From an uncultured Pelagibacteraceae bacterium (lineage in GTDB: Bacteria; Pseudomonadota; Alphaproteobacteria; Pelagibacterales; AG-422-B15), in contig CACMWW010000001.1 in NCBI GenBank assembly GCA_902617525.1, positions 1 to 64,000 of the forward strand: a stretch of 64,000 nucleotides of DNA, in the 5' to 3' direction. How positions within the stretch are numbered: position 1 is the first letter of the stretch; each line of letters starts with the position of its first letter. Positions 37,396 through 46,803 of this stretch are shown here, one piece after another. The position numbers and the translations under genes are program-made. The notes beneath the pieces were generated by a model that was not told where the DNA came from, made no database searches, and was given only the letters and a program-made list of their open reading frames with translations.

Positions 37396-38460
37396 TTATA
37401 AATATTTTTTTATGTATTTTTGTGGATTTTTTAAATTTTTAATTTCTATTTGTGTATATTCTTTAAAATTAGGTCTCCATTTAAAAAAATATTTAGATGA
37501 TTGATTTCTAATAACATCCACAATAGGGACCTGAAGAATACTTGAAATGTGCGTAAGTGATCCATGTATATGAAAGATAAGGCTGGTATTTGAAGCAATA
37601 CCTATTAATTCTGCAATATTGCTTTTTTTTATAAAATATATTTTTTTATTTTTTTGGCTTTTATAAATATTATTTTTATTATTAATTTTTTTTAATTTAT
37701 AAAAATTCCATATTTCATTATTTAAACCAGTGCGATATTTTCCATTAGTAACAATTAAATTTATTTTTCTATTTGCTGTTATCTCCTCAAGCAAATTTAT
37801 TATGAAATTCTTTGATACATTTATATCACTCCATTTTTCATCCATATGAAATAATACTGTACTTTGCTTTTTTATTTTTAACGGTGTTAATAACTTTTTA
37901 ATTTGGCCTTCAAATTTATTAACTGAAATGGGTTTTATATATTCTAACTTAGTTTTTTTAATATTAAGAGCTTTATTAAAAAGTTCTCTATAATGAGTAC
38001 CCATTTTAGTCTTAGTATCAACTCCCTGAATATTTATTGAATTTATTATTTCTGTAGATTTAAAAATCTTATTTGAGAGAAATAGGGGATATTTGTATAT
38101 TATTTTGTTTGACGTTTTGCTAATCTTAGTCGGATTGATTGCATGAATGTTTTTTGACTTACAAAAAAGAGAGATTGTTAAATTTTTCCAGTCAGATTTA
38201 AGTATAAAGATGTGTTCGAAGTATATTTTTTTTAAAATTGATATAAATTTCAACGTTTTGCTAAAATTCGTAATATCATCTAAATTATAGAGATCATCAA
38301 TATGACCATCTTTTTTAAGTATTTTAGCATATTCCTTATTCCTATCTGAGCAGATGAGGGTGATATGTGAATTTTTGTCTATTTGACGTAATTGATTAAT
38401 CGCGCACGTAGATACTATCAAATCACCAATACCATCGTTCCTAAATACTAAATAATTCAT
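37396..38460 (-). CDS. glycosyltransferase family 9 (heptosyltransferase-like)
   Basis: LVFRNDGIGDLIVSTCAINQLRQ, SLIFHIHGSLTHISSILQVPIV. Confidence 0.85.
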   Translation of the reverse strand: MNYLVFRNDGIGDLIVSTCAINQLRQIDKNSHITLICSDRNKEYAKILKKDGHIDDLYNLDDITNFSKTLKFISILKKIYFEHIFILKSDWKNLTISLFCKSKNIHAINPTKISKTSNKIIYKYPLFLSNKIFKSTEIINSINIQGVDTKTKMGTHYRELFNKALNIKKTKLEYIKPISVNKFEGQIKKLLTPLKIKKQSTVLFHMDEKWSDINVSKNFIINLLEEITANRKINLIVTNGKYRTGLNNEIWNFYKLKKINNKNNIYKSQKNKKIYFIKKSNIAELIGIASNTSLIFHIHGSLTHISSILQVPIVDVIRNQSSKYFFKWRPNFKEYTQIEIKNLKNPQKYIKKYL

Positions 38461-38671
38461 TATTTTCAGTTATTTATATAAGTTTATATAAGTAATACCT
38501 TAAGTTAATTTTTAATGTAAATATATTATACTTAAGTATTGAATTAATTATAGAATAATTATTTTACATAATATATATTATACGAATATTATTAATTACA
38601 AACCATAATTAAATCTTTTTATACACTGCCTCTAATGTCAATATATAAAAAATTAAGGGAGAAATTAAAAT

Positions 38672-39055
38672 ATGAGCGAATATGAAGCTTTAAATCTAAT
38701 GTATATGGGCTTTACATTTAATGCCATTTATACACTTGGATTTATTTTATTTACGTGGCTTGGCTTTAGAATGGCTAGGAATATTTATGAAGATTCAAAA
38801 GCAACTATGCTTGGCAAAGGATTCACAACTGTTTTCTGTTTATTTGTTGCATTCTTTTTTGTTCAATCAAATATGATTGGCGGAGGAATATTGCAATCCT
38901 ATACGTCAATTTTAGTTGAAATGGGTTCAGCATCTGGTGAAAGACTATCTGCTTACGCTAATTCACCAACAATTTTAGGTGGACCAGTACAAATGATATT
39001 TCAACTATTCATACTAGCTTTTCAACTTGCTATTGTTTGGACTAAAAAGAAATAA
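38672..39055 (+). CDS. hypothetical multi-TM membrane protein
   Basis: SD GGGAG, isolated by a 210-bp AT-rich 5' region and a 3' hairpin. Confidence 0.75.
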   Translation: MSEYEALNLMYMGFTFNAIYTLGFILFTWLGFRMARNIYEDSKATMLGKGFTTVFCLFVAFFFVQSNMIGGGILQSYTSILVEMGSASGERLSAYANSPTILGGPVQMIFQLFILAFQLAIVWTKKK

Positions 39056-39064
39056 ATAATAATT

Positions 39065-39086
39065 GGAGGGGCAATTTAGCTCCTCC
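39065..39086 (+). terminator. candidate terminator hairpin
   Basis: GGAGGGGC-aattta-GCTCCTCC then pyrimidine-rich tail. Confidence 0.6.
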
Positions 39087-39107
39087 TCTCCTTCTATTTC
39101 TTTAGAT

Positions 39108-40172
39108 TTAATTATAAAAATGAATTGGCCAATTATATTTACTTTCTAAAAAGTTAATATCTTTATGCTCTAGGCAATCTAGCATATAATTAGTAATTAT
39201 TTTTTCATTGAAATCACTATGTATTCTTTTGTGACCATTATGTGCTATTTCTAATGCTTTATCTTTATTGTGTTTATAAAAATTAATTTTTTCAGCTAAA
39301 TCACTAACATCATCAAAATAAACAGCCTCTTTTTCATTTTTTAAAATTTCGTGATAATGGGTTTTATTTTGTATAAAAACCATTAGCCCATTACCAAGAT
39401 ACTGGGCAATTCTATCTGATAAAGAATATTTTAAAATAGGTTCTCTTTGAAGACATATGCCCATATAGCAATCTTTTATGTTATTATTAAACTTATTTGC
39501 CCATATTGGCTGTTTTCCCCTCATTCCAAAGAAATTAAATTTAATCTTTGGAAGATTTGCTTTAAGTGTGTCCATAAATACAACCCGTGGATCATTGTCT
39601 TCATTGCCGGTATTTTTTTTTCTGAGTATTCCTGTCCCTACTCCGTGTGATAATGCAAAAAAAACATCTTTAGAATGATTTGAATTTTTATAAATTTTCA
39701 TATTTTCAACTGAAGAGTCTACAATATTTGGAAAGAATGTTATAAAATTACCAGATACGCACTTAGTTATATGCTCATCAGCTGTAGTTGAAAAAATTCC
39801 ATCTAAGCAAGGAGATCTTTTTGACAATTTGCTTAGAGTATTATCTAAATACAAATTATCGACATTCCATTCAATAATCTTAATGTCTTCTTTTTCTCTG
39901 ATTTGCCTTAATGTTTTATTAGTTATTCTATCTGCATGCCCTAAAACTAAAAGGTTTGGGCGATAATTTTCAATAGTTTGCAATAATTCTTTTTGAACAA
40001 ACTCATTATTATTAAATTTATTAAATATAGTTGATCTTGAACGATCGCGATCACTAAAATTATAAACATTGTGACCATTTCTTATGAAACCATTTGAAAT
40101 TTTAAAGCATTGATTCCAATATAATCTAGCGTTGTGTTTATCTCCAAAATTAGAAACATGCAATATTCTCAT
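39108..40172 (-). CDS. glycosyltransferase (CgeB-like)
   Basis: LSDRIAQYLGNGLMVFIQNKTHYHEIL, HNGHKRIHSDFNEKII. Confidence 0.75.
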   Translation of the reverse strand: MRILHVSNFGDKHNARLYWNQCFKISNGFIRNGHNVYNFSDRDRSRSTIFNKFNNNEFVQKELLQTIENYRPNLLVLGHADRITNKTLRQIREKEDIKIIEWNVDNLYLDNTLSKLSKRSPCLDGIFSTTADEHITKCVSGNFITFFPNIVDSSVENMKIYKNSNHSKDVFFALSHGVGTGILRKKNTGNEDNDPRVVFMDTLKANLPKIKFNFFGMRGKQPIWANKFNNNIKDCYMGICLQREPILKYSLSDRIAQYLGNGLMVFIQNKTHYHEILKNEKEAVYFDDVSDLAEKINFYKHNKDKALEIAHNGHKRIHSDFNEKIITNYMLDCLEHKDINFLESKYNWPIHFYN

Positions 40173-40173
40173 T

Positions 40174-41268
40174 TTAAAAATTATTAATTATTTTTATAAC
40201 ATAATCTATTTCGTTTTTTTTCATTTCAGGGAATATCGGTATCGATATTTGAGAATTAGCAATAGTTTCTGTTACTGGAAAATCTCCTTTTTTATATCCA
40301 AGGTTAATATAAGGTTTCTGTAAATGAGCAGGCACTGGGTAATGAAAGTTTGTACCTATATTATTTTTATTTAAATATTTTTGTAAGGACAACCTATTTT
40401 CACAAAATAAACTAAATATGTGATAAACGTGAAAATTATTTGGTTTTTCATAAGAAAAATCTAGTTTACCATTTTTTAATCTACATTGATATTCGCTAGC
40501 AATACTGCGTCTTTTTAATGTCCACTCTTTTAAATACTTTAATTTTACATTTAGGGAAGCTGCCTGAATAGTATCCATTCTATAGTTGTATGAAATGTCA
40601 TTATGAAAATATCTTTTGGGTTGAGACCAATTGCGTAGCTCTTTTACTTTTTGATCTAATTTTTTATTATTTGTTACTATGGCGCCTCCTTCACCTGTTG
40701 CCCCCAAATTTTTACCGGGATAAAAACTAAAAGTACCAATATCACTCATTGTTCCAGCATACCTATTATGATATTTAGCTCCATGAGCCTGCGAACTGTC
40801 CTCTATGACACTTAATTTATACTTCTTAGCAATTTTATTTATCTCGTTCATTTCTGCGCATTGCCCGTATAAGTGAACAACAACTATTGCCTTTGTTTTT
40901 GAGGAAATTTTATCAATAATACCTTTATAATTAATTAATTGAGTTTTGTTATCTATATCTACAAACACTGGAGTCGCGCCGGTATATGAAATTGACATTA
41001 CTGTGGCAATAAATGTCATAGATACAGTTATTACTTCGTCACCCTGTCCTATTCCAAGAGCAAGCAAAGCTAGGTGCAATGCACTAGTACCTGTATTTAC
41101 TCCAGTACAATACTTTGCATCTAAAAAGGAAGAAAAATTATTTTCAAATACTTCAACCTCTTTTCCTAAACTATATTGTGTTGATCTTAATGTTTTTATT
41201 ACCCTACTCTCAAGTTGAGGCTTAATATTCCTATATTGTCTTTTAAGATCAAAATATGGCACTTTCAT
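40174..41268 (-). CDS. DegT/DnrJ/EryC1 family sugar aminotransferase
   Basis: GTSALHLALLALGIGQGDEVI, EDSSQAHGA, FSFYPGKNLGATGEGG. Confidence 0.93.
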   Translation of the reverse strand: MKVPYFDLKRQYRNIKPQLESRVIKTLRSTQYSLGKEVEVFENNFSSFLDAKYCTGVNTGTSALHLALLALGIGQGDEVITVSMTFIATVMSISYTGATPVFVDIDNKTQLINYKGIIDKISSKTKAIVVVHLYGQCAEMNEINKIAKKYKLSVIEDSSQAHGAKYHNRYAGTMSDIGTFSFYPGKNLGATGEGGAIVTNNKKLDQKVKELRNWSQPKRYFHNDISYNYRMDTIQAASLNVKLKYLKEWTLKRRSIASEYQCRLKNGKLDFSYEKPNNFHVYHIFSLFCENRLSLQKYLNKNNIGTNFHYPVPAHLQKPYINLGYKKGDFPVTETIANSQISIPIFPEMKKNEIDYVIKIINNF

Positions 41269-41270
41269 AA

Positions 41271-42275
41271 TTATACTTTTACAGGAGTACCCCCGAGTTT
41301 CATTGATTTATTTGCGGCTTCCAAAATTTCAACAACTTCATAGCCTTTAACGCCATCAGACTTACATACAAAATTCTTATTTGTAATTGTTGCATAAAAA
41401 TCTGAAATTGCCTGGGATAATGCCTCTTTAATTTTTAGGTTTGGAATAATTGTATCTCCGACTTTATATTTTATTAAATTTATTGATCTTTTTTCTCTCT
41501 TTATTACATCTATTCCTTTGTTGTAAATTTTTAGTTTATCACTTGGCTCCAAATCATCATATACTATCATTTTATTTGATCCACCTAATATAGTTTTTCT
41601 TATTTTTACAGGAGATAACCAGTTAACATTTATGTGTGCGATAAAATTGGTTTTATATTTAAGTGTTAAAAATGCAGCGGTCTCAGGTTTTGAAGAAATA
41701 TATTTATGTCCAATACAAGACACATACGTAGGTTTTTCATTTTTTAAAAAATTAAGAATAGAAATATCATGAACAGCCAAATCCCATAAAACATTTATAT
41801 CATCTTGTATTAAACCTAAATTAATTCTTGTGGAGTCATAATATATCAAGTCACCAAAACTCTTTTGTTGACTAATTTTTTTTATTTCCATTACAGCGGG
41901 TGTGTATAAGAATGTATGATCAACAAATAGAGTAAGTGATTTTTTTTTAGCCAATTCAATTAGAATGTCACATTTTTTCTTATCATCAGAAAGTGGTTTC
42001 TCTATAAAAACATGTTTATTTGCATTTAAACAGTCTTTTGCCAATTTAAAATGTGTATTTACAGGTGTGGCTATAAAAACAGCATCTATACTTTTATCTA
42101 ATATTAAATCTTTATAATTTGTTGTTTTTATAATTTTTTTATCAATAATATTTATTCTTTTTAGATTATCCTTGCTGATATCACACAAATATTTAACTTT
42201 AAAATATTTCTGTTCAATAAGATTACGATATAAATTAGGTCCCCAATATCCTATTCCAATTAATCCTATATTCAT
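41271..42275 (-). CDS. Gfo/Idh/MocA family oxidoreductase
   Basis: GLIGIGYWGPN, ATPVNTHF, HVFIEKPLS. Confidence 0.92.
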   Translation of the reverse strand: MNIGLIGIGYWGPNLYRNLIEQKYFKVKYLCDISKDNLKRINIIDKKIIKTTNYKDLILDKSIDAVFIATPVNTHFKLAKDCLNANKHVFIEKPLSDDKKKCDILIELAKKKSLTLFVDHTFLYTPAVMEIKKISQQKSFGDLIYYDSTRINLGLIQDDINVLWDLAVHDISILNFLKNEKPTYVSCIGHKYISSKPETAAFLTLKYKTNFIAHINVNWLSPVKIRKTILGGSNKMIVYDDLEPSDKLKIYNKGIDVIKREKRSINLIKYKVGDTIIPNLKIKEALSQAISDFYATITNKNFVCKSDGVKGYEVVEILEAANKSMKLGGTPVKV

Positions 42276-42730
42276 TTTTTTTCTCTGGCTGGATTACCAT
42301 ACACGGTTGTAAAAGCCTTTATATTTTTTGTTACAACAGAACCTGCGCCAATTATTGCATTTTCACCTATTTCTATTCCACATAATATAGTTGATCCGCT
42401 TCCTATAGAAACGCCTTCTTTTATGATTGTCTTTTCAAGTTTCCAATCTTCATTGGTTTTTAGTTTGCCAGCTTTATTAACTGCAGCGGGCATTTTATCG
42501 TTAATAAAAGTAACATTATGCCCAATAAAAACATTATCTTTAATCTCAACTCCCTCACATATAAATGTATGAGATGAGATTTTACAATTTTTTCCAATAA
42601 TTACATTTTTTTGTATTTCAATAAAAGGACCAATTCTTGTATTATCCCCTATTGTGCACTCATACAAGTTAACCAAAGACTCATTTAAAATAGTGGTATT
42701 TGTACCTAATTGAACATTTTTTAATGGCAT
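42272..42730 (-). CDS. left-handed beta-helix N-acetyltransferase (WlbB/WbpD-like)
   Basis: Hexapeptide repeats, GHNVTFINDKMPAAVN, VYGNPARE. Confidence 0.9.
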   Translation of the reverse strand: MPLKNVQLGTNTTILNESLVNLYECTIGDNTRIGPFIEIQKNVIIGKNCKISSHTFICEGVEIKDNVFIGHNVTFINDKMPAAVNKAGKLKTNEDWKLEKTIIKEGVSIGSGSTILCGIEIGENAIIGAGSVVTKNIKAFTTVYGNPAREKK

Positions 42731-42759
42731 ATTTTAAAAATAGATTTATGTACAATCAT

Positions 42760-43500
42760 ATGAAGTCAATAAAGTTTTATTATATCGCGATTTTAATACT
42801 ATTTTCTATCATCAATACCACGCTAGCAAAAGAAAAAGTAGAAAACTATTCAGTTTATGCAAAGCTTCCTTTGATTGGCGAAATTGAAGTGCAAAAAATT
42901 GAGACAAAATTTTCTACAATAGACAATACTTTTGAATATTCATATTTTGTTACTCCCACTAAAGTTGTTGATTTTTTTGATAAAAAAATAACCAGTGGAC
43001 ATATCGTCGGTTCACTAAAAAATAACTCAGTGTCCACAAATCAATATTTACTTAAAACTGAAAATGATGATTTTAGTCGTATCATTGAATTCACATATAA
43101 AAATAGCGTTATAAATAATGTATCTATTAAACCATCATATGACACTTCAAAAATTACTAATGTTACTAAAAAAATGATTTATGATTCTATTGATCCAGTT
43201 ACAATGTTCTTTAAAATAACTAATTTTGAGTTTATTAACAAATGCAATAAAACTATTAAAGTATATGATGGAAAGAGAAGGTATAACTTGAAACTATCAG
43301 AACCAAAAATAACTGATGAAAGTTATATTTGTACACTCACGCATCAAAAAATAGCTGGCTATAAACCCGACAAGATTGCAGAAAATAAGATTTACGTTTC
43401 TGATTTAAAGTATTTAATTTTAGATAATCAGAATATGGAATTCAGTGAAGTATCTCTACGAAATAAGAATACAGATCTAATAATTAGAAAAACTGATTAA
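42760..43500 (+). CDS. DUF3108-like secreted protein
   Basis: Signal peptide MKSIKFYYIAILILFSIINTTLA; VYDGKRRYNL near DUF3108 pattern. Confidence 0.6.
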   Translation: MKSIKFYYIAILILFSIINTTLAKEKVENYSVYAKLPLIGEIEVQKIETKFSTIDNTFEYSYFVTPTKVVDFFDKKITSGHIVGSLKNNSVSTNQYLLKTENDDFSRIIEFTYKNSVINNVSIKPSYDTSKITNVTKKMIYDSIDPVTMFFKITNFEFINKCNKTIKVYDGKRRYNLKLSEPKITDESYICTLTHQKIAGYKPDKIAENKIYVSDLKYLILDNQNMEFSEVSLRNKNTDLIIRKTD

Positions 43501-44570
43501 TAATTCATTAACTTTATCTTAAAAGCATCTATTCCATCTCCTGTATAAGCGCTAATTAAATTATGTCTTTTAGAACATAAGGTATATGGACTAAGATCAA
43601 TTTTATTATAAACAGTAATCATTTTATTAATTTTAGCTTCACTAACATTTGCCATTCTTAGAGTTTCTATCGTAACTTTTTCTTTATTTTTATAATCAAT
43701 GTCTGAAATATCAATCACATTAATTAATACATCTGCATAAACAAGCTCCTCAAGCGTTGCCTTGAATGACTCTATTAGTTGTGTAGGTATATTATTAATA
43801 AATCCTACAGTATCAATCACCCCAATATATTTATCCCTGCCCAAGTATACTCTACCAGTTTTTGTATCTAAAGTTTCAAACATTACGTTTCTACTTGATT
43901 GCTTTTTCTTTGTGAGACAATTAAATAGCTTAGATTTTCCAGCGTTTGTGTAACCAACTAGAGCGAATGTTTTAAAATTTGATTTTTTTCTTTTCTTTCT
44001 CTGTTCGTTTCGGCGATTTTTAACTTTTTTAAGATTCGTTTTTATTCTTATAATTTTTTCCTGTATTAATCTTCTATCTAACTCAATTTGCAACTCTCCC
44101 GGTCCACCAATAAACGTTGTACCACCTCTTTGTCTTTCAAGATGCGTCCATGCTCTTACCAGTCTTGATTTTCGATATATCAAATCAGCAAGTTCAACTT
44201 GTAATCTTCCTTCTTTAGATTTTGCTCTTTTAGAGAATATTTCTAAAATGATACCCGTTCTATCTATAACCTTTATTTTTAGTTTATCCTCAAGATTTTT
44301 TTGTTGTCTTGGAGACAAAATAGAATTAACAATTAAAAGATTTATTTTTTCGAAAGCGATTATATTAATTATTTCACCTATAATTCCCTTTCCGAGCATT
44401 GTAGAGGGATCTATTTTTCTAATTTTGGTAATACGTTTAGCAGATATAACTATATCAAGGTTATTGGCTAAATTTTCAATCTCATTAATTAACTCTTTCG
44501 ATTTGTATAGCGGTTCACCACAAATTGACGGGTGTACTATAAAGCAAATATCTCTGTTTCTTACTTTAAT
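43497..44570 (-). CDS. hflX: GTPase HflX, candidate ATT start at 44570
   Basis: FALVGYTNAGKSKLFNCLT, DTVGFINNIP; in-frame 57-codon extension upstream of Met 44399 (...FIVHPS...DPSTMLGKG) without canonical start; SD GGAGG 7 nt before ATT. Confidence 0.85.
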   Translation of the reverse strand: MKVRNRDICFIVHPSICGEPLYKSKELINEIENLANNLDIVISAKRITKIRKIDPSTMLGKGIIGEIINIIAFEKINLLIVNSILSPRQQKNLEDKLKIKVIDRTGIILEIFSKRAKSKEGRLQVELADLIYRKSRLVRAWTHLERQRGGTTFIGGPGELQIELDRRLIQEKIIRIKTNLKKVKNRRNEQRKKRKKSNFKTFALVGYTNAGKSKLFNCLTKKKQSSRNVMFETLDTKTGRVYLGRDKYIGVIDTVGFINNIPTQLIESFKATLEELVYADVLINVIDISDIDYKNKEKVTIETLRMANVSEAKINKMITVYNKIDLSPYTLCSKRHNLISAYTGDGIDAFKIKLMNY

Positions 44571-45412
44571 TGTATTGCCTCCATATATGCATCTTTAAAT
44601 ATATTGGCATATTTGCCAACCTTACCATCACCTATTTTAGCATTGTCTACTTTGACTACAGGCATTACAAACTGTGTAGCACTTGTTATAAATGCCTCAT
44701 TAGCAATTTTAATGTCTTTCTTATTAAAACGCTTTTCAATAAATTTTATTTTCTTTTTTTTTAAAGCATTGATGAGAGACGTTCTTGTTATTCCTTTCAG
44801 AATTGAATTAGTGGCTGGCGTTGTTATTAATTTATCCTTAATTAATATCCAGGCATTACTTGAACTTCCCTCAGTAATATACCCTTCAGAATCAATCATC
44901 CATGCTTCATCGCAGCCGTTTTCAACAGCTTTTTGTTTAGCCAATACTGGCGGCAAAAGGTTTAGTGTTTTGATATCGACTCTTTTCCATCTTAAATCAT
45001 CAGTAATCTTAACTTTAATGCCTTTAGTAAATTTTGAATAATAGTCGTCCATAGATATACTTTTTGCAGTTATAACTATTGATGGCTTAGTATTTTTTGG
45101 AAATTTAAAATCTCTTTGAGCTACACCTCTAGAAATTTGCAAATAAATTAATCCATCTTTAATATTATTTTTACGTATTAGATTTCTAATGTGAAAAATA
45201 TATGCGTCTTTGACAATAGGTGATTTTAACGATATTTCATTTAATGATCTGTAGAGTCTATTTATATGGCCATCATAGTCGACTATTTTTTTCTTAATTA
45301 CAGCAAATACTTCGTACACGCCATCAGCAAATTGATACCCTCTATCTTCAATATTTACCATTGCATCTTGATGATCAATATAAACACCATTTACATAAGA
45401 AATAGCTGACAT
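44561..45412 (-). CDS. D-amino acid aminotransferase (class IV PLP)
   Basis: VEDRGYQFADGVYEV-type IEDRGYQFADGVYEV, EGSSSNAWI. Confidence 0.9.
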   Translation of the reverse strand: MSAISYVNGVYIDHQDAMVNIEDRGYQFADGVYEVFAVIKKKIVDYDGHINRLYRSLNEISLKSPIVKDAYIFHIRNLIRKNNIKDGLIYLQISRGVAQRDFKFPKNTKPSIVITAKSISMDDYYSKFTKGIKVKITDDLRWKRVDIKTLNLLPPVLAKQKAVENGCDEAWMIDSEGYITEGSSSNAWILIKDKLITTPATNSILKGITRTSLINALKKKKIKFIEKRFNKKDIKIANEAFITSATQFVMPVVKVDNAKIGDGKVGKYANIFKDAYMEAIQLK

Positions 45413-46803
45413 TAATAAGCTTCCCTTATTTTAAATAAGTCTTCTGCAATTTTTAAATCATTGGTCATACATAAGAATAATATCTCGTCATTTTCTTCGA
45501 TAAGTGTATTTTTATCTGGAATAATAATCTGATTTATTTTTTTTATCAAACCTATGCGCATACCATCGGGTAAATTTGAATCTTTTATTTTTTTATTCAA
45601 TAGTTTTGACGATTTTAAAACTTGGGCATGTATTAATTCGGCTTGATTATTTCCTATTGAGTAAACTGACTCAATTCTACCTTTGTGAACATGTTTTAAT
45701 ATTTTTGAAACTGTTATTTTTCTTGGGTCAACAACCTTACTTATTCCGAGTACATCTTTTAATTTATTATATTCAGAGTTATTAACAAGAATTAAAGACT
45801 CACAATTGTTTTTTCTTGCTACAGCAGAAATTATAATATTAGTTTCGTCGTCATTAGTGAGCGCTAACATCATATCAGCGTCTTTTATATTTGCTTCATC
45901 TAATATAGCCTGGTCTAATCCATCTCCATTTAATACTAATGCGCTACTTAATTGATCTGCAATAACATTTGCTCGATCATTGTTATTTTCAATAATGCAT
46001 ACAGAAATATCAGAATTAACGTTTTCTAAATCTTTTGCTAAATTAAATCCTATATTTCCACCTCCAATAATGATAATTTTCTTTATTGGTTTTTCATTAA
46101 ACCCAAAAGCGTTCATTGTTCTTTTTATATGATTTTTATCAGCTAGTATATAGATGAGATCACCAACTTTTAGTGTATCTTGTTTTTTAGGTATAAATAA
46201 ATTTTCTCCTCTATTAATGCCTAAGATTGATGCTCTTAAATCTTTTTCTTTATTAAGATTTTCTTGAAACAATTCATGTATATTTTTCAAATTAGTATCT
46301 ATTAAAGGACAGCTCTCTTTAATTGGTAAACTTAATAATTCAATTTCATCATTTAAAAAAGGAACCACATCATAAGCGCCAGGGGCTTTCAACTGTCTTT
46401 CTATTGATTTCGCTACTTCTAATTCAGGACTTATAATTAGATCTATAGGCATATTGTCGGCATTATAGAGATCTCTCCATATTGGATTTAGAAAATCTTC
46501 TGATCTTAATCGTGCTATTTTTCTTGGTATCTTAAAAAAAGTGTGGGCCATCTGGCATGCGACCATATTAATTTCGTCTTGTAAAGTTACTGCAATTATC
46601 ATATCGGTTTCATCTGCGCCTGCTTTCTTAAGAATGGAGGGGTTTGATGCTGATCCATTAATTGTTTTAAGATCAACTTTTTCTCTAATTTCATTAATAA
46701 GATCTAATGATTGGTCAATAACTGTCACGTCATTATTTTGAGAAACTAAATGTTTTGCTATACTTGTGCCGACTTTACCGGCACCACAAATAATTACTTT
46801 CAT
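45412..46803 (-). CDS. trkA: Trk potassium transport regulatory NAD-binding protein TrkA
   Basis: Two Rossmann domains KVIICGAGKVGTSIA and IIIGGGNIGFNLA; TrkA-C. Confidence 0.93.
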   Translation of the reverse strand: MKVIICGAGKVGTSIAKHLVSQNNDVTVIDQSLDLINEIREKVDLKTINGSASNPSILKKAGADETDMIIAVTLQDEINMVACQMAHTFFKIPRKIARLRSEDFLNPIWRDLYNADNMPIDLIISPELEVAKSIERQLKAPGAYDVVPFLNDEIELLSLPIKESCPLIDTNLKNIHELFQENLNKEKDLRASILGINRGENLFIPKKQDTLKVGDLIYILADKNHIKRTMNAFGFNEKPIKKIIIIGGGNIGFNLAKDLENVNSDISVCIIENNNDRANVIADQLSSALVLNGDGLDQAILDEANIKDADMMLALTNDDETNIIISAVARKNNCESLILVNNSEYNKLKDVLGISKVVDPRKITVSKILKHVHKGRIESVYSIGNNQAELIHAQVLKSSKLLNKKIKDSNLPDGMRIGLIKKINQIIIPDKNTLIEENDEILFLCMTNDLKIAEDLFKIREAY

